DNA of 17,265 nt. Origin: Thiosocius sp965601425. GTDB taxonomy: Bacteria > Pseudomonadota > Gammaproteobacteria > Chromatiales > Chromatiaceae. The DNA lies in the NCBI GenBank assembly GCA_965601425.1, contig CBFCWF010000069.1:1-17265 (forward strand). The letters run 5' to 3'. The notes beneath the pieces are model-generated. The model had not been told where the DNA came from. It was given only the letters and a program-made list of their open reading frames with translations, and ran no database searches. Shown here in pieces: positions 6,850-14,627 of this stretch (positions are counted from its first letter, which is position 1; each line of letters starts with the position of its first letter). Made by a program: the position numbers and the translations under genes.

Positions 6850-7875
6850 CTACCAGCCGTAACCGAGCTTGAATCGGTAGATCACCTCTGTCTTGTCGGA
6901 TGCGCTAGCGGTCTCGGCATCCCAATTCGCCTCGACCTCCGCCGACGCGAGGAAGCCGCTGCCGAGCGGCAGGCGCAGACCGGTCTTCGACTGAAAGTTC
7001 ATGTTTTCCGGATTTGAGAGGACCATGCTCTGCCAGTGGTAGCCCTGTACCGGTACGGTACTGAAGGTGTAGTCGCCGTCGACCAACCAGCCGGCCGCTA
7101 TGCCTTCGCTGACGCCTTTGCCCTTGATGTCCGAGCTGGTGTAGTAGGCGCCGACCTCCGCGCGCAGATTGCGTCTCTTCTCCTCGAAGAACTGATAGCC
7201 GATCGCCGGCCCCAGACGGTAGCGGAGTTTCAGGCCCTTGAACTCGTCGTGTTCGATCGCGGCGTTGGCCGCATAGTACTTCTTTTTCGTCACGAAATAG
7301 TCGTACTTGCCGAGCCCGTTCCACTTGTCCTTGGTCGTGTCGCCGAGTGAGGTGTCGTACTCCAAATCGCCGCGGAACTCGAGGCGGTCGTCCCGCCGCC
7401 GCCGTTGTGCGAAGACATCGAGATCGATTTCGTCCTTCTCGCTGTTGCCCCGGTCGCTCTTCAGGCTGATATTGACCTTGCCGGCCCAGTCGCTGCCGCG
7501 CCCGATTTCCCAATCTGCGGGATTGATGGACTCGATGGTGGCCTCTTCTGCCCGTATCGTCTCGCCGGTAGCGGTCACCAGTTCATAGCCGGTCCCGGGC
7601 GTGGCGGTCATTTTCCCTCTCAGTATGCGATTATCCTTGGTCAGTACGACGATCTCCTTGTCCGTGGTGAGTTTCCGGACGCGCTGCCAATCGATACGTA
7701 TCTCGCCGGCGTAATCCGTCTGGAGCCGCAGGGCATTCTCGTCGAGGTGTACGACGGTGCCGGTGAGGCGGTCTCCGTTGTCCAGATCGACCTCAGCGGC
7801 GATCGACTGCCCGAAGACACCGAATGTCGAGACGACGTAAAGGAGGATTCGAAACATGCGATTTATGGTGAACAT
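6850..7875 (-). CDS. DUF481 outer-membrane beta-barrel protein
   Basis: A 341-residue secreted protein. A signal peptide ends at about residue 27 (QSIAA followed by EVDLDNGDRL). Residues 28-130 form a small-strand domain with repeated DxxRLTG/RILRGK-like turns, often found ahead of the barrel. Residues 135-341 are alternating amphipathic strands (EFRGDLEYDTS, KKKYYAANAAIEHDEF, LRYRLGPAIGYQFF and others) ending in FKLGYGW, as in the DUF481 (YdiY-like, salt-induced outer membrane protein) family with an aromatic last residue. Starts at 7875 (ATG), 7857 (ATG) and 7905 (TTG) are all open; none has a clear ribosome binding site, and 7875 gives the best signal peptide. It is divergent from the diguanylate cyclase gene with 93 bases between. 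Confidence 0.85.
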   Translation of the reverse strand: MFTINRMFRILLYVVSTFGVFGQSIAAEVDLDNGDRLTGTVVHLDENALRLQTDYAGEIRIDWQRVRKLTTDKEIVVLTKDNRILRGKMTATPGTGYELVTATGETIRAEEATIESINPADWEIGRGSDWAGKVNISLKSDRGNSEKDEIDLDVFAQRRRRDDRLEFRGDLEYDTSLGDTTKDKWNGLGKYDYFVTKKKYYAANAAIEHDEFKGLKLRYRLGPAIGYQFFEEKRRNLRAEVGAYYTSSDIKGKGVSEGIAAGWLVDGDYTFSTVPVQGYHWQSMVLSNPENMNFQSKTGLRLPLGSGFLASAEVEANWDAETASASDKTEVIYRFKLGYGW

Positions 7876-7929
7876 TTCGATGGGGCGGGTTTTCGTGACG
7901 AGCAACAGGCGACAGAATAGGCAATGTCG

Positions 7930-7943
7930 GCTATTTAGATAGC
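7930..7943. promoter_or_regulatory. Palindrome in divergent promoter region
   Basis: GCTAT and ATAGC flank TTAG to form a 14-base inverted repeat midway between the divergent DUF481 and GGDEF genes. It could be an operator for both. No regulator is suggested by the sequence. Confidence 0.25.
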
Positions 7944-7968
7944 AATCGAGACAGGGGACGGAGCAACG

Positions 7969-9003
7969 ATGCCATCAGACCATGACGGCCGCGCAAGCGA
8001 AATGGTCATTCGAACGCTGTACGAGATAAGCGGCGAATACAACCGAGGGTTGAAGCATCAGATCCACCGCATCTTGCAGCTCGGCCTGGAAAGATTCGAT
8101 CTAAACATTGGCATCCTATCCAAGATCGAGGGTGATACCTACACCGTGGTTCAACAGATCTCGCCGCCGCAACTGGCATTGCAGAATGGGGTCGAGTTCC
8201 CGTTGGGTCGTACCTATTGCTCGATCACGGTGGCCGCCAAAGGTCCGGTCGGATTCGAGCATGTCGCCACGAGCAGCATTTCCTCGCACCCCGCGTACAA
8301 GGACTTCGGCCTCGAGTCCTATGTCGGTGCCCCGGTCCAGGTGAAACACAGGCCTTACGGCACGCTGAATTTTTCCAGTCCCGAACCCAAGCCGCGCGCC
8401 TTCTCCGCCGTCGACATCGACGCCCTGAAACTGATGGCCGCCTGGGTCGGAAGCGAGCTGTCGCGCCGGCAGACCGAACATGACCTCCGGCAGGCCAAGG
8501 AAATGCTCGAGCAGCAGTCACGCGAAGACCAGCTGACCGGGCTCTACAACCGACGCGGCCTGGAGGAGATGCTGGCCCGCCTCGCCAGGCGAAGTGGTCG
8601 CGCCGAAGACCCGCTGGTCGGTATCGTCATCGACGTGGACGACTTCAAATCCGTGAACGACCAGTTCGGGCATTCGGTCGGTGACCGGGCGCTGGTCGAG
8701 ATCGCGCAGGCGATTTCAGACGCCGTGCGACCTAACGACATCTGCGGGCGGGTCGGCGGCGACGAGTTCATGGTCCTGCTGCCATCCTGCACGATGCCTG
8801 AGGCGAGCGGGATTGGAGAGAGGATTCGCGACACCGTCAATGCGCTGAGACTGGAGGCCGGTTCCAGGGCCATCAATCCGTCCGTCAGCGTCGGGCTGGT
8901 GGCTTTACCGGCTGGCGTGACGGCGGTGACCGATGCGCTGGCGGTCTTGGGTCCGGCGCTGAAACGCGCAAAGGCCGAAGGCAAGAATATCGTCGCAGTC
9001 TGA
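7969..9003 (+). CDS. GAF-GGDEF diguanylate cyclase
   Basis: A 344-residue cytoplasmic signalling enzyme that makes cyclic di-GMP from two GTP. Residues 25-160 are a GAF sensor of the subtype with RTYCSIT, HPAYKDFGLESYVG and GTLNFSSP. Residues 163-188 form a helical linker, and residues 189-344 the GGDEF domain with DQLTGLYNRR at 187-196. The active-site signature GGDEF is intact at 263-267. The product-inhibition site RPND is at 254-257, exactly five residues before it, so feedback inhibition is expected. There is no membrane segment. ACGGAG lies six bases before the ATG. The gene is a single unit: its partner on the left is divergent, and the next gene starts about 200 bases on. The GAF ligand is unknown. 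Confidence 0.95.
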   Translation: MPSDHDGRASEMVIRTLYEISGEYNRGLKHQIHRILQLGLERFDLNIGILSKIEGDTYTVVQQISPPQLALQNGVEFPLGRTYCSITVAAKGPVGFEHVATSSISSHPAYKDFGLESYVGAPVQVKHRPYGTLNFSSPEPKPRAFSAVDIDALKLMAAWVGSELSRRQTEHDLRQAKEMLEQQSREDQLTGLYNRRGLEEMLARLARRSGRAEDPLVGIVIDVDDFKSVNDQFGHSVGDRALVEIAQAISDAVRPNDICGRVGGDEFMVLLPSCTMPEASGIGERIRDTVNALRLEAGSRAINPSVSVGLVALPAGVTAVTDALAVLGPALKRAKAEGKNIVAV

Positions 9004-9204
9004 GGCCAGTCCGGTCGCGTTATCCGCCGTGGACCCTGCGATGTGGAGCACGCGATGGTGGCGCCGTCCTTCGTTTAGGTAGGGTTCTCCGATCCGGCAG
9101 ATTCCACCGAGACGCGGTATCCGATGAGCTGAAGACCGGATCCACCGGTGCAGCAACGACGAAAACATCCTATGATCGGTGCCCCGAAACAGAGGGGTTA
9201 TGAG

Positions 9205-10344
9205 ATGCAGAACGATTTGGCGGGTCTTCGCAGACTGTTGTCCAAAGACCTGATCGAGTCAATGATCCGCGTGGGTCTGATCGCATTCGTCGTGGTGATG
9301 TGCGTACGCATTTTTGCACCGTTTGCGGGGCTGATGACCTGGGCATTGATTCTCGCCGTTGCGTTGTATCCGCTGCATCAGGGTCTCGCCAGGCGTCTCG
9401 GTGGTCGCGCGGGTCGGGCCGCCACACTGCTCGTGATCGCGGGGCTGGTGCTGATCGGGCTGCCCGTGATAGCGCTCGGGGCCTCTTTCGCCGGCCACAT
9501 ACACGATGTCTACGCCGCGTTCACAACCGGCGCGGTCACGATCCCGCAGCCGGCCGCCTCGGTCGCCGATTGGCCCCTGATCGGCGAGAAAGTCTATGCG
9601 GCCTGGAATCTCGCGGCCAACAATCTGCCCGCGTTCCTGGCCGAACTCCAGCCGCAACTGCGCAACTTCACCGAGCATGCATTGGCGGCCGCGGCGAGCA
9701 CCGCCGGGTCCGTTTTCATGTTCCTCGGCTCGCTGATCATTGCCGGGATCATGATGGCCTATGGCCAATCCGGCAGCCAGGCGATGCACCGCATCTTCAG
9801 CCGCGTGGGTGGGCCTGTCCACGGGACGCGCCTGTACAGCCTCTCCACCGCGACCGTCCGCTCGGTCGCGACTGGTGTCATCGGGGTTGCCTTCATCCAG
9901 GCCCTGCTGTTGGGCGTCGGCTTCATCGTCGCCGGAATCCCCGGTGCCGGCGTGTGGGCGGTCGTGGTCCTGTTGCTGGGTATCCTGCAGCTCCCCGCGG
10001 CCCTCGTCTCCCTGCCCGCGATCGCTTACCTGTGGTGGTCGGGCGATGCCTCGACCGTGCTCAACATCGTGTTTACCGTTTATCTGCTGGTCGCCGGCCT
10101 GGCCGACAATGTGCTGAAACCGCTGTTGCTGGGCCGCGGCGTCGATGCCCCGATGCCGGTCGTGCTGCTCGGTGCGCTCGGCGGCATGGTCAGCGGCGGG
10201 ATCATGGGGCTGTTCGTCGGTGCGGTGCTCTTGGCCGTCGGCTACCAGGTGTTTATGGCCTGGGTCGCCGATGCCGATGCGGTCGATGCACAGGACGCAG
10301 TCGATCAAGCCCCACCGGCCGAGGCGCCGCCCGGCAGCCATTGA
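9205..10344 (+). CDS. AI-2E family (TqsA/PerM-like) permease
   Basis: A 379-residue inner-membrane protein with about eight helices. The family signature near the C-terminus is clear: ADNVLKPLLLGRG, then MPVVLLGALGGM and GLFVGAVLLAVGYQVF. Members export autoinducer-2 (TqsA) or act in proton/sodium antiport and other small-solute transport, so the substrate is unknown. The start at 9205 is chosen because AGAGGGG lies seven bases upstream; a GTG 57 bases earlier in frame lacks a site. It heads a tight operon: the outer-membrane factor follows after 8 bases. The 201 bases upstream hold a TATGAT (9171-9176) that could be a -10 element, but no matching -35 is seen. Confidence 0.93.
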   Translation: MQNDLAGLRRLLSKDLIESMIRVGLIAFVVVMCVRIFAPFAGLMTWALILAVALYPLHQGLARRLGGRAGRAATLLVIAGLVLIGLPVIALGASFAGHIHDVYAAFTTGAVTIPQPAASVADWPLIGEKVYAAWNLAANNLPAFLAELQPQLRNFTEHALAAAASTAGSVFMFLGSLIIAGIMMAYGQSGSQAMHRIFSRVGGPVHGTRLYSLSTATVRSVATGVIGVAFIQALLLGVGFIVAGIPGAGVWAVVVLLLGILQLPAALVSLPAIAYLWWSGDASTVLNIVFTVYLLVAGLADNVLKPLLLGRGVDAPMPVVLLGALGGMVSGGIMGLFVGAVLLAVGYQVFMAWVADADAVDAQDAVDQAPPAEAPPGSH

Positions 10345-10352
10345 GCCGGGGC

Positions 10353-11924
10353 ATGTCTGTCCCCGGAGAACACCGCCTGCGGCGTCTCGTGGTGGTCTTG
10401 GCGGCGCTCGCGGTCAATGCCTGCACCATGCTGGGCCCCGACTATCGCCAACCGTCGGTCGACTGGCTCGACGACTGGCAGACAACGCTCTACGGACAGA
10501 TCGGCACGCCCCCGCAGCGGGCCGCGACGGACCTGCGCTTCTGGTGGCAGGTGTTCGACGACCCGGCGCTGAACGGTCTGATCGAGACCGCCCGGCGGGA
10601 GAACCCGTCGCTGCGCATTGCCGGGCTGCGAATCCTCGAGAGTCGCGCCCAGCTGGGCATCGCGGGCAGTGCGCTCTATCCGCAAACCCAACAGCTGGGC
10701 GGAAGCGCAAGCTATGTGAACAGCCGGCAACGCGGCGGGTCGCAGCCACGCAGCGACCAGGACTTCGTCAGCTACCAGGCGGGCTTCAACCTCGGCTGGG
10801 AACTGGACTTCTGGGGGCGGTTCCGGCGCGGCATCGAGTCGGCAGATGCGGCGTTCTTCGCCTCGATTGCGAATCAACAGGACGTGCAGGTATTGCTCAG
10901 CGCCCAGGTCGCGGACCTGTACTTCGCCTATCGCACCACCGAGTTGCGGATTGGGATCGCGCGCGAGAACGCGGCGATCCAGAAGCGCAGCTACGAAATC
11001 ACCGAGCTACTCTACACCCGGGGCGAGAAATCGGAACTGGACCTGCAGCAGGCGAAGACCCAGTACCTGGCGACCCTGTCGACCATTCCGAACCTGCAGA
11101 TCTCGCTGACCAAGACCCGCAACGCCCTCGCGACGCTCCTGGGGCGCCCGCCCGGGGAGATCCCCGAGTTGGAGGCAGGCCCCGGGGAGCTGCCCGCGGT
11201 GCAGACAATGGCAATCGGGGGCATCCCGGCCCGTTTGCTGACGCGGCGACCCGACATCCGTGCCGCCGCACACCAGGTCGCGGCCCAGTCCGCGCAGATT
11301 GGTATTGCTGAGGCAGACTTCTATCCCTCGATCGCGCTGCTGGGCAGTATCGGGGTGTCGGGCAATAGTCTGGGCGTCAGCCCGGATACCGGGGCGCTGA
11401 CCGTCGGCCCGGCATTCGTATGGAATGTTTTCGACTACGGCCGCATCGGCAACAATGTCCGGGTACAGGACGCACGCCTTCAGCAACTGATCGAGCAATA
11501 CCAGGAGACCGTGCTGCAGGCCGCGCGCGAGGTCGACGACGCCGCGATCAGCGTCGCGAAGACCGCCGAGCAGAAGCAGGTCCTGGACGAATCCGTGGTC
11601 GCGGCGAAGCGTGCGCTGGAGCTGGCCAACTCGCGCTACCGTGAGGGTTATGCGGATTTCCAGCGCGTGCTCGATGCGCAGAGTTCGCTGTTCGCCCAGA
11701 CCGACAATCAGCTGTCCAACCAGGGCAGTTACGTGGGCGCGGTGATCGCGCTGTACAAGGCGCTGGGCGGCGGCTGGCTGGACATGCCGGTGCAGCAGCT
11801 GATCCCCAGGGAGGTGCAAGATACCATGCAGCAACGCAGCGACTGGGGTGATCTGCTCGACAGTCCCCTGCCTGCTGACAGCGCTGGTTCCCCAAACGCG
11901 TTGGAGGCCTTGCCGGATGAGTGA
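10353..11924 (+). CDS. NodT-family outer-membrane factor lipoprotein
   Basis: A 523-residue TolC-like exit duct. The signal peptide ends in a lipobox VNAC at Cys24, followed by TMLGPDYRQP, the standard start of the NodT/OprM group. Two OEP repeats follow: residues about 65-260 (WWQVFDDPALNGLIETARRENPSL and GWELDFWGRFRRGIESA) and about 275-480 (RRPDIRAAAHQVAAQSAQIG, DFYPSIALLGSIG and LANSRYREGYADFQRVLDAQ). All hallmark phrases are present, so it is full length. The ATG follows the permease stop by 8 bases, and the last codons overlap the membrane fusion protein gene by 8 bases, which indicates translational coupling. It should pair with the next two products as an efflux channel. Confidence 0.95.
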   Translation: MSVPGEHRLRRLVVVLAALAVNACTMLGPDYRQPSVDWLDDWQTTLYGQIGTPPQRAATDLRFWWQVFDDPALNGLIETARRENPSLRIAGLRILESRAQLGIAGSALYPQTQQLGGSASYVNSRQRGGSQPRSDQDFVSYQAGFNLGWELDFWGRFRRGIESADAAFFASIANQQDVQVLLSAQVADLYFAYRTTELRIGIARENAAIQKRSYEITELLYTRGEKSELDLQQAKTQYLATLSTIPNLQISLTKTRNALATLLGRPPGEIPELEAGPGELPAVQTMAIGGIPARLLTRRPDIRAAAHQVAAQSAQIGIAEADFYPSIALLGSIGVSGNSLGVSPDTGALTVGPAFVWNVFDYGRIGNNVRVQDARLQQLIEQYQETVLQAAREVDDAAISVAKTAEQKQVLDESVVAAKRALELANSRYREGYADFQRVLDAQSSLFAQTDNQLSNQGSYVGAVIALYKALGGGWLDMPVQQLIPREVQDTMQQRSDWGDLLDSPLPADSAGSPNALEALPDE

Positions 11925-13119
11925 CACCAAGACCGAACCCGTCCCCGACCAGCCGCCGTCGGCGCATGGCAGTGGCGCCAAAGCCCCGCAGGACCCGCAA
12001 CCCGAGGAAAGGACGGCGCCCGGCAAAGAGGGCGAGACCGCAGCGGGCTCGGTAAGGAAGGGGGCGTCGCTCGTCGCGCTGTTGATCGCACTGAGCCTCG
12101 TCTGGTACCTGCTCGGCGATCGTTTCACGCCCTATACGACCCAGGCCAGGGTACAGGCTTATGTCGTTGGCGTTGCGCCCAAGGTGGCCGGTGTCGTGAC
12201 CCAGGTCTGGGTTGAGAACAACCAGGCGGTCGAGGCAGGCCAGCGACTGTTCGAGGTGGATCCCTCGCAATACGGGATCGCGCTGGAAAAGGCGCAGTCG
12301 GATCTCGAGAGCGCGCGCCGTCAGGTCGATGCGGGCAGCGCCGGGGTAGCGTCCGCGCGGGCCAATCTGGCCGCCGCGCTCGCCAACGAGGTCAAGCAGG
12401 AAAAGGGCTACAACCGTCTGCAGCGACTCTACAAGGAAGACCCGGGGACCATCTCGCTGCGTCTCTTGGAGAGCTCAAGGGCCTCGCTGGACCAGGCGCG
12501 GGCGCAGGTGGCGGCCGCGCAGGCGGCCATCCAGCAGGCCATCGAACAAAAGGGCGGCAACGACGATGCGGACAATGCGATCCTGAAATCGGCACAGAGT
12601 GCGGTGGCAAAGGCCGAGCTCGACCTGGGCAACACGGTCGTGAAGGCCTCGACGCATGGCGTGATTACCGATCTGCGGGCGGACGTCGGCCTCTACGCCG
12701 CCGCGGGCAGTCCGGTCCTGACGCTGGTCGCGGTCAACGACGTCTGGATCAACGCGGAATTCACCGAGAACAACCTGGGCCACGTCGCGGTCGGCACCCC
12801 GGTCGAGATCCTGTTCGATGCGCTGCCCGGTCGGGTGTTCCCGGGCCAGGTGCGCAGCGTCGGCCTCGGGGTCAGCGAGGGCCAACCGCCGCCACCGGGC
12901 AACCTGCCGACCGTCGACAACGACCGTGACTGGCTGCGCCAGGCGCAGCGGTTTCCGGTGATCATCGGCTTCGACATCGCGCGCCAGGAGGGCCTGCGCG
13001 GCCGACTGCGGGTCGGCGGGCAGGCCTCGGTGATGGCCTTCACCCAGACCGACAGCCTGCTCAACCCGCTGGGCCGGGCCTACATGCGCCTGATGAGCTG
13101 GCTGTCGTATGCGTACTGA
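11917..13119 (+). CDS. HlyD/EmrA-type membrane fusion protein
   Basis: A 400-residue periplasmic adaptor. A proline-rich cytoplasmic tail (1-45) leads to one membrane helix (about 50-67). A lipoyl-like half with VVGVAPKVAGVVTQVWVENN is at 83-102. A long helical hairpin with coiled-coil character spans about 118-235. The second lipoyl half (AELDLGNTVVKASTHGVITDLRAD) and a beta-barrel domain with DVWINAEFTENNLGHVAVGT follow. The layout matches EmrA, AaeA and related adaptors. GGAGG lies about nine bases before the ATG. It links the outer-membrane factor before it with the DUF2955 protein after it. Confidence 0.95.
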   Translation: MSDTKTEPVPDQPPSAHGSGAKAPQDPQPEERTAPGKEGETAAGSVRKGASLVALLIALSLVWYLLGDRFTPYTTQARVQAYVVGVAPKVAGVVTQVWVENNQAVEAGQRLFEVDPSQYGIALEKAQSDLESARRQVDAGSAGVASARANLAAALANEVKQEKGYNRLQRLYKEDPGTISLRLLESSRASLDQARAQVAAAQAAIQQAIEQKGGNDDADNAILKSAQSAVAKAELDLGNTVVKASTHGVITDLRADVGLYAAAGSPVLTLVAVNDVWINAEFTENNLGHVAVGTPVEILFDALPGRVFPGQVRSVGLGVSEGQPPPPGNLPTVDNDRDWLRQAQRFPVIIGFDIARQEGLRGRLRVGGQASVMAFTQTDSLLNPLGRAYMRLMSWLSYAY

Positions 13120-13136
13120 TCGAGGCAGGATCTGAC

Positions 13137-14186
13137 ATGCCTGTTCAGGCGCGGCGCATCTTTCGTCTGGGCCTGACGATGGCCCTGGCCCAGGCCATCG
13201 CCTACGCGCTCGCGCTGCCGATCCCCTTTCTGGCGCCGTTGTTCGCACTGATACTGGGCGCTGCGCCGACCCCGCCGATGGGATTGAAGGGCCTGCTCGG
13301 CTTGATCGCGCTGGTATTGATCACGCTCGGGGTGGGGCTGCTGTTGATCCCGCTGCTGACCCATTATCCGTTCAGTGCGATCCTGATCGTGGCACTCGGC
13401 CTGTACCTCAGCGCGTACCTGACCGTGAACATGGGCAAGGGCCTGGTCGGGACCTTTCTCACGGTTGGATTCACATTGATTTCGGCCGCGGGTACCGTCA
13501 GCTATGGGCTCGCCACGGCCGTGATCCAGGCGCTGGTGTCCGGCATCGCGTTGGCGGTCGCCTGCCAGTGGCTGGTGTATCCCTGGTTTCCGGAAGACCC
13601 AGCGCCGGCGACGAAGCCCCGGCCTGCGAAGACCGGGGCGATGCGCTCCAACTGGGTCGCGCTGCGGGCCACGCTGATCGTGCTGCCCGCCTACCTCGTC
13701 GCGCTGACCAACCCCGCGATGTACCTGGCGATCATCATGAAGGCGGTGACGCTGGGTCAGCAGGACTCGGTCAGCGGCGCACGCGATGCCGGCAGGGAGT
13801 TGCTCGGCTCGACCTTCTTGGGCGGCGCTTTCGCGGTCTTGCTCTGGTTCGCGCTCAAGATCCACCCCAACTTGTGGATGTTGTCGCTGTGGACGCTGTT
13901 GTTCGGCCTGTATACCGCAAGCAAGCTGTATGGGCTTGTCCGCAGCCGTTTTCCGGGCTCCTTCTGGCTGAACACCGCGGTGACCGTGCTGATCCTGCTC
14001 GGACCGGCCATCGAAGACAGTGCCAATGGCAAGGACGTCTACACCGCGTTCATCGTGCGCATGGGCCTGTTCGTCGCCGTCACGCTCTATGCCTGGCTGG
14101 CCATCGTTGCACTGGAGACACTGCGCGCCCGCCGTCGCCAGCGTGTCACGCCGCCATCACCCGATCTGGAATCGCGCCAATGCTGA
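13137..14186 (+). CDS. DUF2955 / FUSC-like inner-membrane efflux protein
   Basis: A 349-residue integral membrane protein. Two blocks of about four to five helices (residues 10-148 and 165-335) are separated by a short basic and proline-rich loop at 151-165. The two-block layout and the N-terminus RLGLTMALAQAIAYALALPIPFLAPLFA match DUF2955, a relative of the aromatic-acid exporter / fusaric acid resistance (AaeB/FUSC) group that is normally encoded beside an HlyD-type adaptor. The large cytoplasmic domain of full-size AaeB is missing, as in the rest of DUF2955. AGGCAGGA precedes the ATG by about six bases. The gene starts 17 bases after the adaptor and overlaps the channel gene by 7. It is likely the substrate-translocating part. 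Substrate is unknown. Confidence 0.87.
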   Translation: MPVQARRIFRLGLTMALAQAIAYALALPIPFLAPLFALILGAAPTPPMGLKGLLGLIALVLITLGVGLLLIPLLTHYPFSAILIVALGLYLSAYLTVNMGKGLVGTFLTVGFTLISAAGTVSYGLATAVIQALVSGIALAVACQWLVYPWFPEDPAPATKPRPAKTGAMRSNWVALRATLIVLPAYLVALTNPAMYLAIIMKAVTLGQQDSVSGARDAGRELLGSTFLGGAFAVLLWFALKIHPNLWMLSLWTLLFGLYTASKLYGLVRSRFPGSFWLNTAVTVLILLGPAIEDSANGKDVYTAFIVRMGLFVAVTLYAWLAIVALETLRARRRQRVTPPSPDLESRQC

Positions 14187-14614
14187 TGAATCTATTGCTC
14201 GGTATCTCGACCATGGGATTGTGCCTGCTGTTGCAGTCCCTCCTGATGCTTGCCGCGGTGCGCTACTACTCGCGCCATGATTATCTGGTCAACAGCCCGT
14301 CGATGGGGGCCAGTTTCATCGTTGTCAACGGCGTGATGTTTGTGTTGATCCTGGGCAATCTGACGCAGGCGGCAATCTGGGCACTGCTGTTTCAGCTACT
14401 GGGCGAATTCGAGCGGTTCAGCGACGCCTATTATCACTCGGCAGTAAATTTCGCGACGCTGGGCTATGGTGACGTCGTGATGTCGGCACAACATAAACTG
14501 CTGGGTCCGCTTCAGGCGATCAATGGTGTACTGATGATTGGCGTCTCCACCGCCCTGCTGATGGCGGTCTACCAGGATGCGATCAGAAAGACGCTCGAGG
14601 CCCGTCGGCGGTAA
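14180..14614 (+). CDS. Small K+-channel-like protein (Ion_trans_2)
   Basis: A 144-residue membrane protein with helices at about 4-27, 46-75 and 108-131, and a pore segment YYHSAVNFATLGYGDVV at 84-100. The selectivity filter TLGYGD (93-98) is the canonical K+ filter in an Ion_trans_2 setting. No regulatory RCK domain follows; the protein ends in a basic tail ARRR. The first helix before the two-helix pore unit is extra relative to a minimal KcsA unit. Its ATG sits within the stop of the DUF2955 gene (7-base overlap, with a second ATG six bases on), so it is translationally coupled to the efflux genes. A role in balancing charge or membrane potential during export is a guess. Confidence 0.85.
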   Translation: MLMNLLLGISTMGLCLLLQSLLMLAAVRYYSRHDYLVNSPSMGASFIVVNGVMFVLILGNLTQAAIWALLFQLLGEFERFSDAYYHSAVNFATLGYGDVVMSAQHKLLGPLQAINGVLMIGVSTALLMAVYQDAIRKTLEARRR

Positions 14615-14627
14615 GCGGGGGGTGCGG

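Noticed and set aside
9148..9183. Promoter for the efflux operon using TATGAT at 9171-9176
   Set aside because: No acceptable -35 lies 16-18 bases upstream, so it is mentioned only as a possibility.
9259..10341. A 360-codon minus-strand frame opposite the permease
   Set aside because: It is rich in His, Gln, Asp and Arg with no motif, as expected for the antisense of a membrane protein gene.
9300..11924. An 874-codon plus-strand frame
   Set aside because: Only its last 523 codons (from 10353) are the outer-membrane factor. The earlier part is out of frame with the AI-2E permease, arginine-rich and unlike any protein.
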